Positions 46,942 to 55,634 of a stretch of 64,000 nt of DNA are shown here, one piece after another. This DNA comes from JBBROS01 sp963792675 (GTDB taxonomy: Bacteria; Pseudomonadota; Alphaproteobacteria; Acetobacterales; Acetobacteraceae), in contig CAWBWT010000002.1 of assembly GCA_963792675.1 (NCBI GenBank), positions 1,240,001 through 1,304,000 on the forward strand, written 5' to 3'. The translations under genes and the position numbers were made by a program. Every line of letters begins with the position of its first letter. Positions within the stretch are counted from its first letter, which is position 1. The notes under the pieces were generated by a model. It had not been told where the DNA came from and did no database searches. It saw nothing but the letters and a program-made list of their open reading frames with translations.

Positions 46942-47517
46942 ATGATCCATCGTAGTATCGCTGCCGCTGCCGCCCTCGTCGTCACTGTTGCGGTCGCCGC
47001 CCCGGCCCAGGCCGCGGTCGACGAGCATATCGGTCGCGTGCCGTTCGACTTGAACAACCCGCAGGTGCAGGCCGAGGCCCGGACGCAGGCACGCAAGCCG
47101 CCGCTGGCGCCGGTGCATGGACGCCGGGTCGTCGAGGACCATAGCGGTCGCAAGCAGGCGGGCAAGGCCTCGTTCTACGCGCCGTCGTTCCAGGGCAAGA
47201 AGATGGCCGACGGCCACCGCTTCAGCCACTCCGGCAAGGCGGCGGCGAGCAAGACCTTGCCGCTGGGGACGGTCGCCAAGGTGACCAACCTCGAGACCGG
47301 CAAAACCGCCGAGGTCACCGTCGAGGATCGCGGACCTTACGTGGACGGCCGCACCATCGACCTCACCAAGGCCACCGCGCAGCAGATTGGGCTCGACAGC
47401 CGTGACGGGGTTGCCCCGGTGATCGTGGCGCCGGTGGCGGTGCCGCAGCCCGATGGGTCGGTGAAGCCCGGTGCCGGAGCCCTGCCCGGGCCGGCAACCG
47501 CGTCCCCGCCCGGCTGA
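46942..47517 (+). CDS. RlpA-like septal ring lytic transglycosylase family protein
   Basis: 191 residues from the ATG at 46,942, with AAGGAC 6 bp upstream; an ATG at 46,924 is also in frame. A Sec signal (SIAAAAALVVTVAVAAPAQA) is followed by a double-psi beta-barrel: KASFYAPSFQGKKMADGHRF, LPLGTVAKVTNLETGK, VEDRGPYVDGRTIDLT. No C-terminal SPOR domain is present. DPBB RlpA proteins act on denuded peptidoglycan; without SPOR its septal targeting is doubtful. The C-terminus is Pro/Ala-rich. It is convergent with a small secreted protein. Confidence 0.88.
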   Translation: MIHRSIAAAAALVVTVAVAAPAQAAVDEHIGRVPFDLNNPQVQAEARTQARKPPLAPVHGRRVVEDHSGRKQAGKASFYAPSFQGKKMADGHRFSHSGKAAASKTLPLGTVAKVTNLETGKTAEVTVEDRGPYVDGRTIDLTKATAQQIGLDSRDGVAPVIVAPVAVPQPDGSVKPGAGALPGPATASPPG

Positions 47518-47532
47518 CGGCCGCAAGCGGCG

Positions 47533-47868
47533 TTACCGCTGGGGCAGCAGGAACACTCCGTTGCGCCTCAGCTCCAGCGCATACTGGTAAACGCTGACCA
47601 CATCGATCGGCAGCGGGCCGGTACGCGGCGTGTCGTAGGCGACGGTGTGGATGCGGACGGCGCAATAAACCAAATTGTCCCGTCCGCTCGCCACCTGCCC
47701 GACGCTGTCGGCTTCGAGCACGCCGGGCTGCCCGGCATGCTGCAGCCGCTCCCGCACGAGCTGCAGCACCTCCGATTGGGCGCAAACCGGCGTCGGCAGG
47801 TCGGTTCCGGCCGAAGCGGGCAGGGCGGTGGCCAGCAGCAGCGCGGCGGCGAGCGTGGGGCGGCGCAT
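47533..47868 (-). CDS. Small secreted protein of unknown function
   Basis: 111 residues from the ATG at 47,868. The N-terminus MRRPTLAAALLLATALPASA is a Sec signal with a probable cut after ASA. The mature part has two cysteines (VCAQSEV and VYCAVRI) that may pair. I do not recognise a domain. It starts 17 bp downstream of the gspG stop on the same strand and could share its transcript, which makes a link with the pseudopilin possible. Confidence 0.6.
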   Translation of the reverse strand: MRRPTLAAALLLATALPASAGTDLPTPVCAQSEVLQLVRERLQHAGQPGVLEADSVGQVASGRDNLVYCAVRIHTVAYDTPRTGPLPIDVVSVYQYALELRRNGVFLLPQR

Positions 47869-47885
47869 GACCGGTCTCCTGTCCA

Positions 47886-48329
47886 TTACTTGTTGCAGAT
47901 CAGGCCCGACCCGTCGTCGGTGCCGTTGCCGTTCGGGCCGCGCGAGCACAAGTCGAACTCGCGGCCATTGCGACCGGGGCTCTGGTAGGTGTACGGGCGG
48001 CTCCACGGGTCGAGCGGCGCACCGTCGCCCTTGAGGTAAGGCCCGTTCCAGGTCGCGACATTGGATGGCTTGGCGTTCAGCGCCGTCAGGCCCTGGTCCG
48101 TGGTCGGATAGGACCCGACGTCGAGCTTGTAGAGGTCGAGCACGGACGCCAGCCGCTCGATCGATTGCCGGGCGACGGACACGCGGGCGCCGCCGAGCTG
48201 ACGCAGCGCGGCTGGCGCGACCAGTCCGATCAGCAGCCCCAAAATCGCGATCACCACCAGGATCTCGAGCAGGGTGAAACCGGCTTGGCGGCGGTTCGCG
48301 TGGTCGTTTCGGTGTTGCTGTTTGAGCAT
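47886..48329 (-). CDS. gspG: Type II secretion major pseudopilin GspG
   Basis: 147 residues. The prepilin peptidase site is RRQAGFTLLEILVVIAILG: cleavage falls between Gly and Phe, and Glu5 is present. GspG-specific blocks are YPTTDQGLTALNA, WNGPYLKGDGAPLDPWSRPY and a Ca-binding C-terminal loop, FDLCSRGPNGNGTDDGSG. It would form the pilus-like piston of a T2SS. No other gsp gene is nearby, so it is an orphan here, and it is divergent from a lytic transglycosylase gene. Confidence 0.9.
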   Translation of the reverse strand: MLKQQHRNDHANRRQAGFTLLEILVVIAILGLLIGLVAPAALRQLGGARVSVARQSIERLASVLDLYKLDVGSYPTTDQGLTALNAKPSNVATWNGPYLKGDGAPLDPWSRPYTYQSPGRNGREFDLCSRGPNGNGTDDGSGLICNK

Positions 48330-48423
48330 GGTTTTCTGCTACATGGTTTTGCGCGAAGCGACGAGGGGCGATGCGGCGGGAATTTGGACTCACCAATGCC
48401 CGGCCGGGCGGGGACGCCGGCTG

Positions 48424-48831
48424 ATGGCGGTGCCGTTTCTCGCCTGCATGGCGCTCGTCGCGCAGGTGTATAGCTTGCCGCCGCGTGTGCTGCCATCGAT
48501 TCAGGCCGTCGAGGGCGGCGCTCCGGGCTTGGCACACCTCAACCGCGACGGCAGCGAGGATCTGGGCGTGATGCAGGTCAACACGCTGTGGATCCCGCGC
48601 CTGGTGCGCTACACACGGCTCGACCCTGCAACCGTCCGGGACCGTCTGCTGAACAACGTCTGCTTCAACGTCGCCGCTGCCGGGCTGATCATGCGCACCT
48701 ACCTGGATGAAGCGTCCGGCGATCTGATGCGGGCGGTCGGGTACTACCATTCGCACACGCCGCAGCTGCACGACGCCTACGCGACGAAGGTCGTGAAATC
48801 CGCCGCAAGGCTGTTCGCCGGCGGCCGCTAG
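48424..48831 (+). CDS. Lytic transglycosylase-type SLT domain protein
   Basis: 135 residues from the ATG at 48,424; longer in-frame starts exist but add a poorly conserved N-terminus. The SLT/VirB1-like core shows PSIQAVEGGAPGL with the catalytic Glu, DLGVMQVNTLWIPRL, and NVCFNVAAAGLIMRTYLDE, then AVGYYHSHTP. It cuts peptidoglycan to make room for envelope machines. Hydrophobic MAVPFLACMALVAQVYSLP serves as a signal or anchor. The divergent gspG suggests a shared secretion role. Confidence 0.82.
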   Translation: MAVPFLACMALVAQVYSLPPRVLPSIQAVEGGAPGLAHLNRDGSEDLGVMQVNTLWIPRLVRYTRLDPATVRDRLLNNVCFNVAAAGLIMRTYLDEASGDLMRAVGYYHSHTPQLHDAYATKVVKSAARLFAGGR

Positions 48832-48869
48832 AGCCCAATCCGATCGAAGCGGATCGGCTTGAGCTCTAG
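48828..48869. repeat. CTAGAGC/GCTCTAG palindrome
   Basis: CTAGAGC at the start pairs with GAGCTCTAG at the end, and CGATC.. with GGATCGG inside, around a short centre (CCGATCGAAGCGGATCGG). The element overlaps the SLT stop. It resembles the GAGC-bounded palindrome after the M20 gene and the next one at 48,884. Confidence 0.55.
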
Positions 48870-48883
48870 CCTCCTTAGTTTAG

Positions 48884-48932
48884 CGAGCATGTGCATCCGA
48901 TGGGTGACCCCGATTGATCGGATCATGCTCTA
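48884..48932. repeat. GAGCATG/CATGCTC palindrome
   Basis: GAGCATG at 48,885-48,891 pairs with CATGCTC near 48,924-48,930, with CATCCGAT facing ATCGGATC inside. It is the second copy in 100 bp of a GAGC-NN-CCGAT palindrome type found widely between genes in alphaproteobacteria (from general knowledge). It separates the SLT gene from the Kef antiporter stop. Confidence 0.55.
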
Positions 48933-49000
48933 GCTTCACCATCACAGTGATTCCGCCCCGAGGGGAACCGCTCTCGCCCTGACCCCGCTCGAGGCCCGGG

Positions 49001-50813
49001 TCAGCGCGGCGTCACCTTGGGCCGGTTCTGTGCACCCTTCTGGGGGCCGTTCTGCTGGTCGGCCTCGAACAGGCCCGAAAGCTCGTCGGCGGCTTGCTTG
49101 GCGTTCTGGATCAACTGCCGCTCGTCTTCATAGAAGGCGTGGCTCTCCAGCAGGCGCCGCTCGTCGTACTCCTCGAACAACCGCACGGCCCGGTCGGCTT
49201 CGGCGGGCTCGAGGCCAAGGTCCTGCAGCACCAGGGCCGCGAGGCGCAGGCTGGAATGGAAGGTCTCCCGCACCAGCCCGGCCACACCGCGGTCCATCAG
49301 CAGGTGCGCGTGGCGCCGGTTGCGCGCCCGGGCGATGATCCGCAGGTTGGGAAAGGTGCGGCGGGCGACGTCGATCACCTGCAGGCCTTCGGCCATGTCT
49401 TCCAGCGCCACGACGAGCAGCTTCGCATGCTCGGCGCCGGCGGCCCGCAGCAGGTCGGGGCGGGACGGGTCGCCGTAGTAGACTTTCGTTCCGAAGCGGC
49501 GGATGACCTCGACCTGCTCGCTGTCCTGCTCGAGCGCGGTGTAGGCGATGCCGCGCATCGTCAGCACCCGCCCGACGATCTGCCCGACCCGGCCGAAGCC
49601 GCAGATGATGACCGGTGCGCCGTCGTCCTCGATCGCATCGTAGCGCGGCGGCGGCGGCGGTTTTCGCGAAGCGCGGCACGACGAGGCGCTCGGACAGCGC
49701 GAACAGCAGCGGCGTGGCCGCCATCGACAAGGCGATCGCGAGCGTCGCGCGGTCGGAGGCGGCCTGGCTCAGCGACGCCCGGCGCCGACCGCCGCCGCGA
49801 ACAGCACGAAGCTGAACTCGCTGCCCTGCGGCAGCGCGGTGGCGAAGCGCAGCGCGGTCCGGACCGGCTGCCCGCCGACGCGCCCCAGCAGCAAGGCGAC
49901 GCCCGCCTTCACCAGCATGAAGCCGGGAACGGCGGCGGCGAAGAACCAGGGTTCCTGCACCGCCAGGGCCAGGTTGGCCGACATGCCGACGGACAGGAAG
50001 AAGAAGCCGAGCAGCAGGCCCTCGAACGGCTCGACATCGGCCTGCACCTCGTGCCGGTACTCGGAGTCGGACAGCAGCACGCCGGCCAGGAATGCGCCCA
50101 GCGACATCGACAGCCCGGCGGCGTCGGCGAGTGCGGCGGTGCCGGCGACGACGAACAGCGCGAGCGCGGTGAACACTTCCGGCGTGCGGGCGCCGCCGAT
50201 GGCGCGGAATGCGGGCCGGATCAGGTAGCGGCCGCCGACCAGGATCACGGCGATGGCGCCGACCGCGCGCGCCGCCTCGAGCAGGGGCACGTGGTCGGGC
50301 GTCTTGGCCTCGCCGGCCAGCAGCGGCACTGCCGCGACCAGCGGGATGAAGGCGAGGTCCTGGAACAGCAGCACCGCAAAGCTGTCCCGCCCCGCCGGGC
50401 CGCCGAGCAGGTTCCGCTCGCCCAGCATCGGCAGCACGATCGCGGTCGACGACAAGGCGAGCCCGGCGCCGAGCACCAGAGACGCCGGCCAGGCCACGCC
50501 GAGTGCGTGGCGCGGCCACCGCCAGCACGGCCGTGGTGCCGGCCACCTGCGCCGGGCCGAGGCCGAACACCGCCCGGCGCATGACCCAAAGCCGCTGCGG
50601 CCGCACCTCGAGCCCGATCAGGAACAGCAGCATGACCACGCCGAGTTCGGACACCCCGGCGATCGCATGCACGTCGGTGATCAGGCGGAGGCCGGAGGGC
50701 CCGATCAGGGCGCCGCCGACGAGGTAGCCGAGCACGCTGCCGAACCCCAGCCGCCGCGACAGTGGGACAAGCAGAACGGCGGCGGCGAGCAGAGTTGCGA
50801 GGGTCAGGAGCAT
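49001..50813 (-). CDS. Kef-type K+/H+ antiporter with TrkA-N domain, three frameshifts
   Basis: From the ATG at 50,813 the text passes through four frame segments, with shifts near 50,505, 49,790 and 49,655. Two are one extra base and one is a missing base; corrected length is about 603 residues. The membrane half has GSVLGYLVGGALIGPSGLRL, ALSSTAIVLPMLGERNLLGG and GAFLAGVLLSDSEYRHEV. The soluble RCK half begins VIICGFGRVGQIVGRVL and continues with YYGDPSRPDLLRAAGAEHAK. This is CPA2/KefB-KefC-like and would release K+ in exchange for H+ under stress. No KefF/G partner gene is adjacent. Confidence 0.82.
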
Positions 50814-50949
50814 GCACAGGCGATGGAAACACGCGGGGGGAAAGTCAAGCCAGGTGAAAGCCCCGGCCTGGGGTCGGCCCGGCCGCCGTGTGCGGTTCCA
50901 CGTCGGACCCACCTCGGCTACCTTGCGTGCAATCAAGGGGATTGATGCA

Positions 50950-52254
50950 TTGAGTTTCTCGAACGTGTTCGCGCGCGGCGTCGCTCTGGTCGGCGGCGGC
51001 GCCTTGTTGGTCAGGCGCTTGAAGGACGGGACGCATGAGCCGGCCTGGGGCGCCGCCCCGGCCATTCCGGCGGCCAAGCCGCAAGGCAGCATCCCGACCC
51101 TGAAGATGCCGACCGCGCAGGGGTGGGCGCCGGGGCACACCCCGGTGGCGGCACCGGGTCTGAAGGTCAACGCGTTCGCCACCGGCCTGAAGCATCCGCG
51201 CTGGTTCCACGTGCTGGCCAACGGCGACACGCTCGTCGCCGAGGCCACCAACGTGCCGCGGCCGGCGCGCGGCGTGTTCGACTATGCCGTGCTCAGCACG
51301 ATGAAGCGCGCCGCGGCGGTGGGCGTCAGCGCGAACCGGATCACCCTGCTGCGCGACGCCGACGGCGATGGGGTGGCCGAGACGCAGACGACCTTCATGG
51401 AGAACCTCAACCAGCCGTTCGGCATGGTCGTGCTGGGCGACAAGTTCTTTGTCGGCAACACCGACGGCGTGATGGTGTTCCCCTACGTCGCCGGCGCCGA
51501 TCGCATCACGGCGCCGGGTGAGCGCCTGGTGGAGTTCAAGCCCGGGGGCCACTGGACCAGGAGCCTGCTGCCGAGCCCAGACGGCCGTCGCCTGTATGCC
51601 GGGGTCGGTTCGCTCAGCAACATCGGCGACAACGGCATGGAGGCCGAGCAGGGCCGGGCGGCGATCTACGAGATCGACCTCGAAACCGGAAACAGCCGCA
51701 TCTTCGCGAGCGGTTTGCGCAACCCGGTCGGCTTGGCGTGGGAGCCGACCACCGGGGCGCTCTGGACGGTGGTCAACGAACGTGACGGGCTCGGCGACGA
51801 GACGCCGCCCGATTATCTGACGTCGGTGCAGGACGGCGGCTTCTATGGCTGGCCGTACTGCTATTGGGGCCGGACCGTCGACGACCGGGTGCCGCAGGAT
51901 CCGGCGCTGGTCGCCCGGGCGCTGACCCCCGACTACGCGCTCGGCGGCCACACCGCATCGCTCGGCTTGTGCTGGGTGCCGGCCGGGACGCTGCCCGGCT
52001 TCCCGGACGGCATGGCGATCGGGCAGCACGGATCTTGGAACCGCAGCACGCTGAGCGGCTACAAGCTCGTTTTCGTGCCGTTCGAGCACGGCCGTCCGTC
52101 CGGTCCGCCGCGCGACATCCTGTCCGGTTTCCTCGCACCCGACGAGCGCGCTTCGTACGGCCGTCCGGTCGGCGTGACGCTCGGCGCCGATCGGCGATCG
52201 TTGCTGATGGCGGACGACGTGGGTGACGTGGTATGGCGGGTGACCGGAGCCTGA
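50950..52254 (+). CDS. Sorbosone dehydrogenase-like / PQQ-dependent sugar dehydrogenase family propeller protein
   Basis: 434 residues from a TTG at 50,950, with AAGGGG 9-14 bp upstream and no ATG nearby. A hydrophobic N-terminus (VFARGVALVGGGALLV) suggests export or anchoring. Propeller markers are LKHPRWFHVLANGDTLVAEA, LNQPFGMVVLGDKFFVGNTD, LRNPVGLAWEPTTGALWTVV and ERDGLGDE. It resembles membrane-bound L-sorbosone dehydrogenases, where PQQ is the cofactor in characterised cases. Whether this one binds PQQ cannot be told; catalytic His/Arg residues are not certain. Confidence 0.83.
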   Translation: MSFSNVFARGVALVGGGALLVRRLKDGTHEPAWGAAPAIPAAKPQGSIPTLKMPTAQGWAPGHTPVAAPGLKVNAFATGLKHPRWFHVLANGDTLVAEATNVPRPARGVFDYAVLSTMKRAAAVGVSANRITLLRDADGDGVAETQTTFMENLNQPFGMVVLGDKFFVGNTDGVMVFPYVAGADRITAPGERLVEFKPGGHWTRSLLPSPDGRRLYAGVGSLSNIGDNGMEAEQGRAAIYEIDLETGNSRIFASGLRNPVGLAWEPTTGALWTVVNERDGLGDETPPDYLTSVQDGGFYGWPYCYWGRTVDDRVPQDPALVARALTPDYALGGHTASLGLCWVPAGTLPGFPDGMAIGQHGSWNRSTLSGYKLVFVPFEHGRPSGPPRDILSGFLAPDERASYGRPVGVTLGADRRSLLMADDVGDVVWRVTGA

Positions 52255-52354
52255 GTTGGTAACCTCGTCGCATTGTTGAGACGATCGCAGCGGTGTTGCA
52301 GTGCGATGACAATCGAGGCAGTGTGCCGCCGATCAGTCAAAAACAGGGAGTGCC

Positions 52355-52570
52355 ATGCCGCGCTTCTTTTTCGACGTGGCGACCGGACCGGTTCTGGTCC
52401 GGGATACGGAAGGCGTCGAGCACGCGTCGCCGGAGGCTGCCCGCTCGGCAGCGGTCGATGCGTTGCCGGAACTGCCGCCGAGCGGTTCGGCGCAGGAGAA
52501 TTCGAGGATTTTCGTGATCGTTCGCGACGAGGACGGCCGCGCCATCCGAGCGACCTCGTTCATGCGCTGA
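52355..52570 (+). CDS. DUF6894 family small protein
   Basis: 71 residues from the ATG at 52,355 with GGGAG upstream. The start MPRFFFDVATGPVLVRDTEG and the middle ASPEAARSAAVDALPELP match the DUF6894 pattern, and IVRDEDGRAIRATSF ends it. These short cytoplasmic proteins are very common in alphaproteobacteria and have no known role. It stands alone, followed by a hairpin shared with the convergent gene. Confidence 0.8.
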   Translation: MPRFFFDVATGPVLVRDTEGVEHASPEAARSAAVDALPELPPSGSAQENSRIFVIVRDEDGRAIRATSFMR

Positions 52571-52682
52571 CTGACGCGGCGCCCGGCCCGCCGGCAGCCG
52601 TTCGGCTTCGCCGCGGGAAACCCGACTTTAGAACATGAGCTTCTGCAGCCGGACATGAGGCTGCCCGGACGTTAACCGGACT

Positions 52683-52713
52683 CGCCGGCAGACACGATGT
52701 GTGTCTGCCGGCG
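52683..52713. terminator. Perfect 13-bp hairpin between convergent genes
   Basis: CGCCGGCAGACAC (52,683-52,695) pairs exactly with GTGTCTGCCGGCG (52,701-52,713) around GATGT. It lies 11 bp after the stop of the minus-strand gene and about 110 bp after DUF6894. It can serve as a terminator in both directions, but no T run follows on either side. Confidence 0.6.
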
Positions 52714-52724
52714 ACCCCCAACGG

Positions 52725-54470
52725 TCACACGAAGGCGACGTTGGCCGGAACGAGGTTCACGGGGCTGCTGAAGTGGATCACGTCCGCCACGCCGCCGGAG
52801 GCGCCGCTGGCAACCCACGTCGTCGCGTCCACCGGCGTCAGCGCCGCACCGGGGCCGTAACCGGCCAGCTCGAGGACGTCGCCGGCGGCCGGATCCACCT
52901 TGAAGTTGGTGATGACGTCGTCGTTCGCGGTGCCGGCGTGCAGCACGAACACGTTGCGCCCTGCTCCACCGGTCAACACCTGGTTCCAGTCGGTACCGGC
53001 ATCGACGATCGCCCCGCCCGACGCGCTGATGAACGACGGGTCGGCAAGGCCGAGTGTCGCCGAGCTCAACATCGCGACCGCGCTGCTGGACGCGTCCGGG
53101 GTCACGGGCGCTACCGCCGCCGTCGGGACGGTGTCCGCCACGGTCGGGACGGTGGACGCCGCCGGGGTCGTCGTGTCCACCGGGGCCGCGGCGACGGTCG
53201 TCGCGGCCGGTGCGGCGACCGGTGCAGCGGCGGGCGCCGCAGTCGTGTCCGCGGTGGTTGCCGCCGCCACGGGGGTCGCCACGGGCGCCGACGCGGCGGT
53301 TCCGCCGGCCGGCGTGACCTCGACGATCAGCGGATCGGTCGTGAGTTGCACGTCGATCGAGCTCACGCCCTGCGCGTGGCGGATGGCGCCGGTGCCGACG
53401 ACGGGATCGAACACATCGACGTTGTAGGTGCCGTTGAGCTTTACCGTCACGGTGGAGGGCGTGACGTTCGCCTCCTGGGATGTGGACGGATTGAAGAAGT
53501 TCGGCTCCGACCACAGCGCCACGTCGAAGCTGCCGTTGGACTTGGAGAACAAGGTCTGGAACCCATACGTCGGGTCGAGCCCGCTGACGCTGTAATCGAG
53601 CGAGCCCGGCGTGAACGAGTTGGCGTTCGCGCCCTTGTCGGCGAGGATCGTGGTCAGGTTGTGCAGATCGGTCGCCGCCTGCTTCGGCGCGCCGTCAACC
53701 GTGAACAGGCCGTAATGGTTTTCGATGTCGCTGGACGGGGAGCTGTAGCCGTCCTCGAGCTGATACACGTAGGTCTTGACCACGCCGTTGATGTGGTTGC
53801 CGAGGAAGGTGTCCATCAGCCATTTCGCCTGGACGTCCTCCGTCACCCCGCCGCGCGGCTCGTAGATGGTGGTGAAACCCGTTTCGGTGATCGCGTACGG
53901 CTTGCCCGGCGCGGTCGTCACTTGGTTGGTCCAGTAGTTAATTTGGTCGAATGGCGGCAGGCCCTGGCCGGAATAGGCATGCACGTTGCCGACGTCGGCA
54001 TAGGCGGACACGTTGCCATAGCCACTCATGTCGAAGCCCATCGACAGCGAGAACGGCATCACCCGGACGCCGGCGAGGTTCGGGTCAGAGTGAACGGCGT
54101 TGTAGAAGTCGGCCTGGTAGGCTTGGGCTGCCGCAGCGCCACCGAGCCCCTTGTAGGACACCGGAATGGCGTTCACCTCGTTCGGTCCTTCGACCAACGT
54201 AACGTACGGCGCGACTTTGTCGATCAGGCCCATCTGGGTCCCGAGATCGGTATTGTAGGAAACGATATCGAACTTGATGCCTTGCTGGCCAAGCGCGACG
54301 AAGGTGCTGAGCCGGTTGCCCGGAGCTTCCGAGCGAATGTTGCTAAACCCGAGATAAGCCATCTGGGCGCCAACATCGCTGGATCCATAGCTAGAATTGC
54401 CATCGGCTAAGTGGGCGCTAACACCCAGTTCCTGAATGAAGTCGCTGGTTCGAGTGGCATCAGTGGGCAT
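52725..54470 (-). CDS. Secreted GH-A-like glycosidase with RTX-like C-terminus
   Basis: 581 residues from the ATG at 54,470 (an in-frame ATG at 54,506 adds 12). The N-terminal about 350 residues form a likely TIM barrel with the acid/base EGPNEVNA (Glu98) and the nucleophile YAITETGFT (Glu196), the Glu pair of clan GH-A. A roughly 110-residue Ala/Pro/Thr/Val-rich linker follows. The tail, WNQVLTGGAGRNVFVLHAG and DVITNFKVDPAAGDVLEL, is like the C-terminal signal region of type I secreted proteins. There is no Sec signal, in line with T1SS export. The substrate is likely a polysaccharide; no transporter genes adjoin. Confidence 0.8.
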   Translation of the reverse strand: MPTDATRTSDFIQELGVSAHLADGNSSYGSSDVGAQMAYLGFSNIRSEAPGNRLSTFVALGQQGIKFDIVSYNTDLGTQMGLIDKVAPYVTLVEGPNEVNAIPVSYKGLGGAAAAQAYQADFYNAVHSDPNLAGVRVMPFSLSMGFDMSGYGNVSAYADVGNVHAYSGQGLPPFDQINYWTNQVTTAPGKPYAITETGFTTIYEPRGGVTEDVQAKWLMDTFLGNHINGVVKTYVYQLEDGYSSPSSDIENHYGLFTVDGAPKQAATDLHNLTTILADKGANANSFTPGSLDYSVSGLDPTYGFQTLFSKSNGSFDVALWSEPNFFNPSTSQEANVTPSTVTVKLNGTYNVDVFDPVVGTGAIRHAQGVSSIDVQLTTDPLIVEVTPAGGTAASAPVATPVAAATTADTTAAPAAAPVAAPAATTVAAAPVDTTTPAASTVPTVADTVPTAAVAPVTPDASSSAVAMLSSATLGLADPSFISASGGAIVDAGTDWNQVLTGGAGRNVFVLHAGTANDDVITNFKVDPAAGDVLELAGYGPGAALTPVDATTWVASGASGGVADVIHFSSPVNLVPANVAFV

Positions 54471-54851
54471 GCGGCGTAAATTCCTGTGTTTTAGACGCGC
54501 CTTCACTGCTCGAATTCAGCGTAATACGTCAACTTCTCCTCGATATGATTACGATATCACACAGAGGTGATCAACATTGCCCGTTATACATTATGGTAAG
54601 AACAACTTCTTCAACGAAGGTCAGGGACAATGCTTTCAGTCAGTAGTGGCGGGCGGTTTCGCGGCGGAGCGAGGGAAACTGCGATTGTTCAGCCACAGGT
54701 AGAGGAAGAACCGTCCCCAACGCATTTTTCGTGCTTGCCTGTGATCAACTTGCACCAGTGTAGAGGCTGTCCCGGTCGGAGGGCCGGTGCCGCGGCATCA
54801 CGCCCGCCGCCCGTTGCCACGCTGCTATCGGGGCTCGTACAACGCCGCCGC
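54471..54851. other. 381-bp divergent intergenic region, locally AT-richer
   Basis: No coding signal is seen between the glycosidase start and the methyltransferase start at 54,852. The part at about 54,520-54,640 is clearly more AT-rich than the window average, for example around TATGATTACGATATCACAC and GTTATACATTATGGTAAG. It likely holds promoters for the divergent genes. The right part becomes GC-rich again and is probably a leader. Confidence 0.5.
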
Positions 54852-55613
54852 ATGAACCGACCCAGTCCCGCCCAATCGCCGGCCGCGGCGCAGAACATCT
54901 ACGATCGGGCCGATTTCTTTGCCGGCTACAGCCAGCTTGGACGCTCGGTGGCCGGCCTAGCGGCGGCGCCGGAGTGGCCGGCGCTCCGCGCCATGCTGCC
55001 GGCCTTGACGGGTTCACGGGTCGCCGACCTCGGTTGTGGCTTCGGCTGGTTCGCCCGCTGGGCGCGTGAGCAGGGTGCCGCCCTGGTCCAGGCATACGAC
55101 CTGTCCGAGCGTATGCTCGCGCGGGCTCGCGCCACCACCACCGACCCGGCCATCGCTTATCGTCGGGCCGACCTGGATACGCTCGACCTCGAGGCCGATG
55201 GCTTCGACCTGGTATTCAGCTCGCTCGCGCTCCATTATGTCGGCGACGCCGGACGCCTGTTCGCCGCCGTCCACCGGGGCTTGACCGATGGCGGCAGCTT
55301 CGTGTTCTCAACCGAACACCCGATCTACATGGCGCCCACCCGGCCGGATTGGTCGGTCGACGCCGAGGGATGCCCGACTTGGCCGGTCGACTCCTACCTC
55401 GTTGAGGGGCGCCGCACGACGGATTGGCTGGCGCCCGGGGTGGTCAAATACCACCGCACTCTCGGCACGACGCTCAACCTGCTGATCGGGGCAGGCTTCG
55501 CGATCCGCCACGTCGAGGAGTTCGGCCCGACCGACGAGCAGGTCGCCGCGCACCCGGAGTTGGGGCGCGAGCGGCACCGCCCGATGTTCCTGCTGGTGGC
55601 GGCCGGACGCTGA
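54852..55613 (+). CDS. Class I SAM-dependent methyltransferase (UbiE/BioC-like)
   Basis: 253 residues from the ATG at 54,852; an earlier in-frame ATG exists at 54,630 but the added residues look random. Motif I is SRVADLGCGFGWFARW, followed by QAYDLSERMLARARA and the hydrophobic FDLVFSSLALHYVGD. ENYRTxxWL-like TTDWLAPGVVKYHRTL is typical of small-molecule methyltransferases near this class. Substrate unknown. It is convergent with the ABC-binding protein gene. Confidence 0.86.
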   Translation: MNRPSPAQSPAAAQNIYDRADFFAGYSQLGRSVAGLAAAPEWPALRAMLPALTGSRVADLGCGFGWFARWAREQGAALVQAYDLSERMLARARATTTDPAIAYRRADLDTLDLEADGFDLVFSSLALHYVGDAGRLFAAVHRGLTDGGSFVFSTEHPIYMAPTRPDWSVDAEGCPTWPVDSYLVEGRRTTDWLAPGVVKYHRTLGTTLNLLIGAGFAIRHVEEFGPTDEQVAAHPELGRERHRPMFLLVAAGR

Positions 55614-55634
55614 CCGAGCGGCCGGGGAAAGCGG

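Noticed and set aside
47886..48329. Complete type II secretion operon
   Set aside because: Only gspG is present; neighbouring genes do not match other gsp families.
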